Assembly: GCA_907164885.2 (NCBI GenBank)
Contig: OU015503.1
Coordinates: 127,466,423 to 127,530,422 of the forward strand
Direction of reading: 5' to 3'
DNA length: 64,000 bases
Source: Dolomedes plantarius
Lineage: Eukaryota; Arthropoda; Arachnida; Araneae; Dolomedidae
The position numbers and the translations under genes were made by a program. This document shows, one piece after another, positions 23,301 to 32,300 of this stretch; the stretch's first letter is position 1, and each line of letters begins with the position of its first letter. The notes under the pieces are model-generated. The model did not search any database and had not been told where the DNA came from. It worked only from the letters and a program-made list of their open reading frames with translations.

Positions 23301-26300
23301 GGTGGTCATAATAAAGTGGCCGCTCAGTGTATATAGTGTGTAAATATCTATGAAGTTAGATTTATATGGCGAATAAAAACTTGATCTTGCCTACCTTTAA
23401 ATATTATATGTATAATGTTTAATACTTTTAGGTGACTTTTTTGCTCCTGATGCTGGCCAGTCGAACCGTTTATCTTTTTTGTATGCTTTTCGGCTCTTAC
23501 GAGTTCTTCGTTTACTTCGTCTCACAGATATGTTGATAGACCTTCGTCGATTACTTCATTCAATGGTGGCTTCCATTCCAGCTTTATTGAACATGAGCAT
23601 ACTTTTATTTATTATTATTTTTATCTATTCTATTTTTGGAATGTCTTTTTTTGCATACCTCAGTTATCATGGGGTTATTAGTAGCAAAGTGAATTTTCGG
23701 TCATTTGTTCCTAGTTTCCTTCTGCTTTTTCGCCTCACTACTGCTCAAGGATGGGAAGAAATTCTTGAATCCTTAAGTGTACAGCCACCATTCTGCCAAC
23801 AACAATTAGGACAATGTGGAAACAAAGTGAGCTGCTTATTATGATGTAATAATATCTATTTACCTCTGTCTTTTACAGTTTGCATCATACAATTGTGACT
23901 GAATCGAAGAAAATTCCTGAGTTAGTAGTGTATAATTGTGCTTAAAAATGCAATTAAGGGTTTTCCATCTTACCACAAAAATAAAAAATTATATAAAATA
24001 GATTTTATATTTTTAGATATACTTTTGGTTCAGCACGTTGCCTGAAGAGGCATCTTTAATACATCAATAAAAGGCTTTTTACTGTTAAGAAAGGATATTT
24101 TTGTAGAGGGTCCCAAAAATGTCACAAAGTTGACTTTTTTGTCAGTAGATAGGGATAAGGATATTAGAAAATGCTGTGTGACCAAAAGATCTGGTCACTT
24201 GAATGATAAATGCTTATTTGTTAAAAAATTGGATCCAAATCTTGTTTCTTTATTCGGCATCAGGGGCTAAGGAGCTGCACACAGTGGCGTAGCTAGAACT
24301 TTTGCCGCCCTTTCTAAGTCAATCAATTGGTGGTTTTTATAAATTAATAAACATAAATAAATAATTGTAATTGAGACAAACTATAGGTGGGGAAATTTTT
24401 TACCATTGGATGCCATATTTAAATTAGGCAGTAATAAAGGAGGCCGTGTCATCTCCATGGTAATGGTGGTACTAAGCATTCAATAAACATCGAGCATGGA
24501 GTAGTACATAGAACTTCTACTTGACGTCGGCACCATTGATGTCTGTATCCGAGCAAAATTTTTAGAGAATATTTTCAACCCTACATTGACTTGACGATGA
24601 GGGAAAATATTCGAAATCATATAGTAATTCATAATTCGTAGAAATCGAATAGTAAACTTATGAATTGAACAAGTGGTTTTTTACAACTAATACTAAATAA
24701 AAATATGTGCCGCCCAGACCCCCCTAGCTACGCCACTGGCTGCACACCCCCTTTAGGTCATGTTTCTTTAATTTAAAGTAAGAAATAATATATAGAACAA
24801 GTGGCAAGTTTTGGGGAAAGAAACGTTACTACAGCAAAAAGGAAACAAAGCACTATGGAAAGCTTTTTTAGCAAGATGTTAACAAAAACAACTTCAACAT
24901 CGAACAATGACAGCCCATCCAAAAAGTGTTGTTTGAGGGAGCTACCTAAAAATCCATTGGATTTGAAAGTCGCTCCAGATTTAATAGTGCCAGATCAACC
25001 AATTAATGTGATATTGGTGAATTTATCAAAAAGGCACGTAAGCTACATCATTGGAATCCACCTCAAGGATATAACTTTCCATCATCTATCCAAAAATCTA
25101 CAACAGGGGTTGGCAACATGGTGCCCATCTTTCAAATATCTAAATTTTAGGTATTTGATTTTAGATATTTTTGATTATTTGAGTTTAGATCAGTGGAAGT
25201 AAGCGTTTTTTAAATTTATTAGCACAGGTGAAAGAAATTTGTTTAGAATTAGAGCGAAAACCTTGGTTAATTGAGCTAGGCTTTCTAACTGATTTAACTG
25301 TAAAATTGAAGGAACTAAATTTGAAACTACGGGGTAGAAATCATCCTATTGCTTCTATGACAAGAATGATAAATGTATTTAAAGCTAAATTGGCACTCTT
25401 GAAATCGCATATGGAGAAAGATAATTTATCGTATTTCCCAAACTTAAAAATGATGATAGAAAATTACTACGATGAAAATGCTTCCACCTATCAGTCTTCA
25501 AAACATTTTGATTCCTTGTTGGAAGAATTTAATACCAGATTTGAAGAATTCTAAGAATTGGAGGCATTCTTGACGGGTTTTTTTTTTAATTATTATTATT
25601 AATCCTCTCTCTCATACAGAGGACGATGCGACTCATAAAATTGCAACATATTTTGATATTTCCAATACAGAGGCCTGAGAATTGGAAATTATAAATATAG
25701 GAAATGACATTGAATTAAAGTTACATCATAACGAAGAAAAATTCTCTTCACATTGTTAAGAAAATGTGCTTTGAAATTGAACTTTCTTTATGCGTCAACA
25801 AATACTTGTGAATCTTTGGTTTCCAATATGAAATACTTAAAATCAAAGTGCAATCAAGCCTCATTGACACTCATTTAGACCAATGCCTGAAACAGGGAAT
25901 TCAACTTATGTGCCACATTACGATGAGATGGCCGCAGATTTGCAATGCAAAATATTGCATTAATTATCAATTTTAAGATTATTTGAATTTATGAATTAAA
26001 AATTTATATCGCATTAATATTTTAACACCCCACCCCCACCCCTCATTTTGTTCCAGTAGTGCCCACCGAACTCCCACATTTCTGAAATATGTCCTCCTAG
26101 TAAAAAAGGTTGCCGACCCCTGATCTAGAACTTTTTACAAAGTTTCCTTGGTTCGTCTTTTCAAAGTCACAGCAAGGGCTTCATTGCTGCTATTGCCCAT
26201 TATTTTTTATCAAGTTTGACTGCTGGAGGGGTAAATTTGCTAAAATTAGAAGTAAAACCTGAGACTGATTTTTGAAAACTGCTTGGCAAAGATGGTTGTC

Positions 26301-29300
26301 TGATACAACTTAAAACCATCTTTACCTTAAGAAAGCTGTCGAAGCTGGTAAAGAATTTCTGGGAAGAGTGCAATCTCCTCAACTTAGTGGAAGAAGATAG
26401 AAAAATGTTGTCTTCCATTGTAAGTGTATTTTGTTTCTAGGGAAAGAAAACATTCCACTAAGGAGCCACCGCGATGATGGCAACATAATAAAGGAAATTT
26501 CAGAAAACTGGTGCATTTCCATATGGAATCAGGTGATGAGAATCTCAGCAAACACCTCCAGTCAGCCGGTGTTAATGCAATGTACTCTAGTAAAATGATT
26601 CAAAATAAATTAATCAACTGTTGCAGAATTGAAGTCTGAAATGTCATACCGGAAAGAATCAAAGCTGTAAAATACTATAGTATATTATTTTATGAAACAA
26701 CAGATGCTGCTCATGATTCACAATTGACATTTTCCACATGCTACTGCTATGAAGGAAATGTTTATGAACATTTCATGGACTTTGTGGATTCCAGAAAACC
26801 CGTTGGAGAGGACTTGTGCTGTAACTTATTTAAGTGAACCATCCTTGACTTTTGAAGTGATAGGAAGTACTGTGCTTGGATTAATTTTTTAAAAAAATAA
26901 TTTGGACCCAGAAAACTGTGTAGGAATAGCCACTGATGGATGTAGTACTATGGTATCAGAGGTAAAGGGAGCAGTTAATGCTGTGAAATGTGCTGTTAAC
27001 ACCACCCACTGTCCGTGCTCAAACCATGCTTTGAATTTGACACTGACAAAGGTCTCTAAGAGGTCAGAAGTGCAGTTGACACCATGAAAAGAGTTATTTC
27101 TTCTTTTACAGCATGCCCAAAGAGAAACTGTCTTAAAACAAAAATTAGGCAGACAGCTTATAGGGCTCTTCCAAACAAGATGGGTGGAACGTCACAATAG
27201 TATTCATTTGTTTTGTTCAAGCCTTCCAAAAATTCACAAAGTGCTTAAAGTTGTAAGTACTTGAAAAGACACCAAAGCACTCTCTTTTAAATAATATAAG
27301 CACTAGTTCTTTCCTAGTTTCCATAGCGTCTCTAGTAGACATATTAGCTATCACTCTTCCTCTAAGCCGGCTATTCCAAAAAAGAAGCCAGTGAAGCCCT
27401 TCAATCTACTTGTTCTATATTGGAACAGAGAAGATCAAAGTGTGAAGAGTTTTTCCATGATGTATATCTCGTAGCAATAGGTTTAGCTGAAGATATGGGT
27501 ATGGAGGTGTCTTTGCCTCGTATTGCTCAAAGGCCAAAAAACCGAACCAACCCCAACATTGTCCAGCCTGAGGAATTCTACATTCCTATATTAGACAGGA
27601 TACTTGAAGATATCAAAGATAGATTCCCCGATGACAGTATGAAACTTCTTGAACTATCAATCCTGATATCCACTTCACTTGTTAAAATGTCCCGAACAAA
27701 CCTAAGAAAAACAGCTAAGGTCTTGTTTTCTTGATTTCAGTTTGCTGTGGGGAGCATTTCAAGTTATAGTGGAGCTGTTTTTAGCAATGAAGTTGCCCTG
27801 TGTCAGTAACCAAAGACAAAAAATAAAGAAATTCCCGATACAGGCATTGAAACTCTCATCAAGTGTGACAAAGAGGTTTCTCCTGCAATACACGAATTGA
27901 TGCAGATTTTTGCAACTCTGCCGGTTAGCACAGTTATTGCCAAGAGGTCCTTTTCAACCCTTCGAAGGTTGAAGGGCTGGATGAGAACAACTATGAGAGA
28001 GGACAGACTTGTAGCATTAGCACTGCTAAACATTCACAGAGGAATTGCGGACAAAGTTGATGCAAAAAATGAAGAAGAGGAAGTTGGACTTTGTTGTTTA
28101 GGCCAAAACTTGTCACCTCAAGCCTAAATAAAATTGTCCAAATATCAGTTTCTTTTATATGTTAAATTATCACAGCTTAGACAAAGTGAGCAATGTATTT
28201 TACTTTATTAAATATAACATATTAAAAGTTGAATTAGATTTTAAAATATTGTCTTTACATAATATAGCCTTTGCCCGTAACAGTTTAAGATTTGAGACAA
28301 TTTTGTTAAATTAGGTTTGAAGAGCCATTAGAATCCTTCTTCATTTTGGTGATATATCAGGTGTTCATGAGTGTCATAGTTACATAATTTAAATATCTTG
28401 TGTTCTTTACTGTCTTAATTAGACATTGATACACAAATTCAACATATATAGACAATATACACAGATGTAACTTCATTTTTTTTTATCTTATTTTAGATAT
28501 GTTTTTAAAATGTCTAAAGAAGGGTGTTAAATTCTGTTTTTTTTAACCAGAAAAACAACCCATAAACTGTAAGCAATGTATTAATCTTCCCTTTTTTATC
28601 TGCTGTTATTTCCTGAATGAATATTAACTACATTTACTTTTTGAATCATTTCTCTCATTCTAGGTACTCTCTGTAATATTCTTATTGAGTTTCATAATAA
28701 TATCAAATATTATATTGGTGAACATCTTCATTGCTGTGATCTTGGAGAATTATATAGAAGCTGTGATGCAAGAAAATGATGTAATAAATGATGATAATGT
28801 GACCAATTTTTATAAATTATGGAAAGAATTTGATCCTAAAGCAACTCAGCTTATTCCATATCAGCAACTATCTGACTTTCTTGATCAGTTGAATAATGAA
28901 ATGCGAATTCCCAAACCAAATCATATTGCCATTGCTTATATGAACTTGCCATTGGTAGAAGGTAACCAAATTCACTGCTTAAATGTCTTGAAGGTGAGAT
29001 TTAAATCATTATAAAACTACTTTATATATGATGTTTATTGACTCATATACAAGGTTTTTTTCAATTAATAAACGAGACTGGAGCAATTTAACAATTCTGG
29101 CAAAACTGTTTGATAATTTTCAAAGTAGGTACCTTCTGAGGCTACACACTTAAGCAGTGTTCATGCAAGCTTTGGAAACATGCTTTAAATTCCTCTGTCT
29201 TAAACGTTCCAAGTTCGGCTGTCACGTTCATTTTGATGTCCTCTATATTCTCAAATCTGTGTCATGTTTTCACCATTCGGAAGAGGAAATAGCGTTTTCA

Positions 29301-32300
29301 GAAGACAAATCTGGGATCCCCAGGGACCCCATATCTGGGGAATAGGGAGATCTATAATTCCTTTACTGGTTAAGAATTGTTTGACAAGCACTGCTGTGTG
29401 CGATTGGGCATTATCATGCAGTAAGAGACAACTCCTTTTTTCATGAAATTGTGGCCTTATTCGATGGATTCTTTTAATCAGATCCTTGTTGACTGTTTGT
29501 CCAGGCAGAACAAACTCCTTATGGATAATGCCAATGCTGTCAAAGAATGATGAGCAAGACAGGGATGTTGGGGACCACCATTCCCTGCTTTGTTTCTGGA
29601 TCATCCCCTCCCACAATTGACACGAGATAGTGCAGAATCACCATATACTTGCTTTATCAAGTAAGGCACAGAGGGCAACAAGCTGAATCGCTGATGCCTA
29701 TCCGATGCAGATGATCATGTTCAACAGACCGGGGCAAGGAACTAGGGATTTTATTACTCTTTCAACATATAAGGATATTCTATTAGCTTTCATTTTATTG
29801 TAAATATTTCGCAGAGGAGAAACAGGCTGGGCAATAAGAGATCCAGCCTTGGCTAGTTTATCAGCCTGCTCATTTCCAAAAATATCACAATCCATTGAAG
29901 AGCAATGCCTTTTCTGCTTTTCTTTAGATCCAGAATGAACCTGGGCATTTTCGTTGTAGTTCAAACTGGTAAATGACAAAATAGCAGCTGGAGAATAAAT
30001 TTTAAAAAACACAATTTTATGGTCATGGCTGTGTTTTAATTTATCAATTGCATATGATATAGCCACAATCTCTCCATCAAAATTGTCTCAACAGGACAGC
30101 TAATACTGAAAATACTAGAATAGGCTCCAGCACCAACATGTTCAAAGTAGCGTCAGTTTCGTTTATTAATTGTCACACCTTGTATTTTGATATTAAAAAT
30201 ATTTTAAGTGGTGATAGATTTTATTTTATTTTACATAAAAATATTAAACTGCTGAGAATACAGTTAGTTCCATAGTTAGTCACAGTTATTAGTACTAGTA
30301 CAGAGATAATTGAATTTTCTAACAGACTTGAAATTGAGTGATCCCATTGATACATTGGTTTTAATTGAATAGAGTCTATTTTAAAGTAATATACCGTGAA
30401 GAGCTTCCTAAAATGAATTCATCAGGTAGAATTGTCCCAATGGGCAGTTAATAAACTTTTTTAATATAAAGCAGAATTTTCCAAGGGAACTTCTTGGAGA
30501 GATGAATAAGACGTACCCCAAAATGAAACAGGAGGGGGTGACCAAGTACGAGGACTTAAATGGGTCGGCACAAAGCCTCTAGAGCGGACTGCTCTGATGA
30601 TAAAATACTTCCAGGATGGAGTTTCGCTTTCGGTCTCAAGGACCTCTAAGAAAGGACTTCTCGGCTGAGATTTTAATCCACGTCTGAATCTTGATCTCGA
30701 ATGTTCGCGCTCCAAGCCCCCTGGCGGGACTTAGCCTTCGATTGGTCGGATGTCAGGGTTCTCTCCCCTGATTGGTTTCGTCAATGGAGCCACTATAGTG
30801 GCTATTTCAAAGTTAACATTCTACACGGGCGTCTGTTTATTGAGAGGTCCTTAACGGAACCTCACAAGCCTTGCGTACCAGAATAGTCACGGTATGCAAT
30901 TAAAGGAATCAGATCAAATTGTTACAAGAAAGCAGGAAAGTATAATATTAAGAAATGTATTTATACACTCCAGGCAGGTGATAATGAAGACAGACTAAAA
31001 CTGAGTAATTTAGTATGGATTGATATTGTTTTATATATATCTAATTCAGATATTGAGTTAGTAGGGTGAATAATTTCAATACTCTCTTAAAAATATTTAC
31101 TACCACTTTATTAAATTACTGTTGTTAAAATTATGACAATTAATACAAAGAGGGGGTTTTTTTTATTTAGGGTAAAAATAAAAAAGGATTTTATTTCTTT
31201 GATTCTTACCCTAAATAGAATTATTTATAAAATAAGCAAGGAAATTCTTAAAAATTTAGAAAAGCACATTGTTATGATTTGACTGCATCAGAAAAAAAGT
31301 ATTTGAAATGTAGCTGTTTTTATATTTTGTTATCTAAGGAATATAAAGCTCTTTAAATTAGCTTTATATGTTCATTTGATCATCCATTATTATGTCTTTT
31401 AAAGTAGCAAAATGTCTTAAAGCTGTTATCATTTGAAGTATTCTTTAACAAATATCTGTGTGGATTTATTAATGATTTTTCAGTCTTTTAACTGGGGAAA
31501 CAGAAAAACAAGCCCTATTCCAGCTTAGGGGCTGCCCAAAGTCCAAACTATAGAGCTTAGATTACTCCCATCTGAAAACTTGAGGCAATTACAAGGACTG
31601 AGAACTGATTGTCAAATGTCTAGGAGCAAAAAAAATATCTGATCGATTATATTTGCGAGTGTTTATGTATAGTACAAATGCATGGAACATGTATATAAAA
31701 GAGGTTCATTTAAAATATACCTATTAACAATCCACTGTGAGAAAGCTCATGTAACAGTTACAGTATTGTTTGATGATATCATTCACTTAGAAAATGTGAA
31801 AACAAAACCTTATTTAGTTTCATTCATTATTTAAAAATTTGTGAATGCTATGTTTAGTTAAATAAAGGTTTGTCAATGCTTCTTTTTAAACACTTTCATA
31901 AAGAATTTGTTCATGAGTGCTTGAAAAATCTCTTAATTTTACTAATAAAAATGCTGACATCTTAAAACATGCATTAAATTTCAGACAACTCCATTTTATT
32001 GACATAAAATAGAATATTCAATTCAGTTTCCCAGTCACATGACAACTTAGGCTGAGTTTATTTGTTCTATTTGACAGTTTTTGTTTCACCTCCACAACAA
32101 ACTGGATAAAGAATATGACTATTCGATTCTACATTATATATTCTCTGTAATATTAATTTGTTCCATTTCTATCCCATGCTGAAATCTCTTAAGGAGTGAT
32201 CATGTGGTTTTCAAGTTCTAAATATCTTCAATGTAATTGTACTCTTTTCCACTAATACTTAAAATTTTGAATTTTAATTTGTATATAAATGTATATAAAT

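Larger units (their letters stand above)
29050..30182 (-). mobile_element. Mariner transposon with internal replacement
   Basis: The ends CAAGGT...AATTAATAAACGAGACTG and the inverse at 30182 (CAGTTTCGTTTATTAATTGT, then ACCTTG) are flanked by TA (29048-29049 and 30183-30184). The left half carries mariner transposase on the minus strand. The N-terminal half is replaced by a LINE RNase H fragment. Confidence 0.85.
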
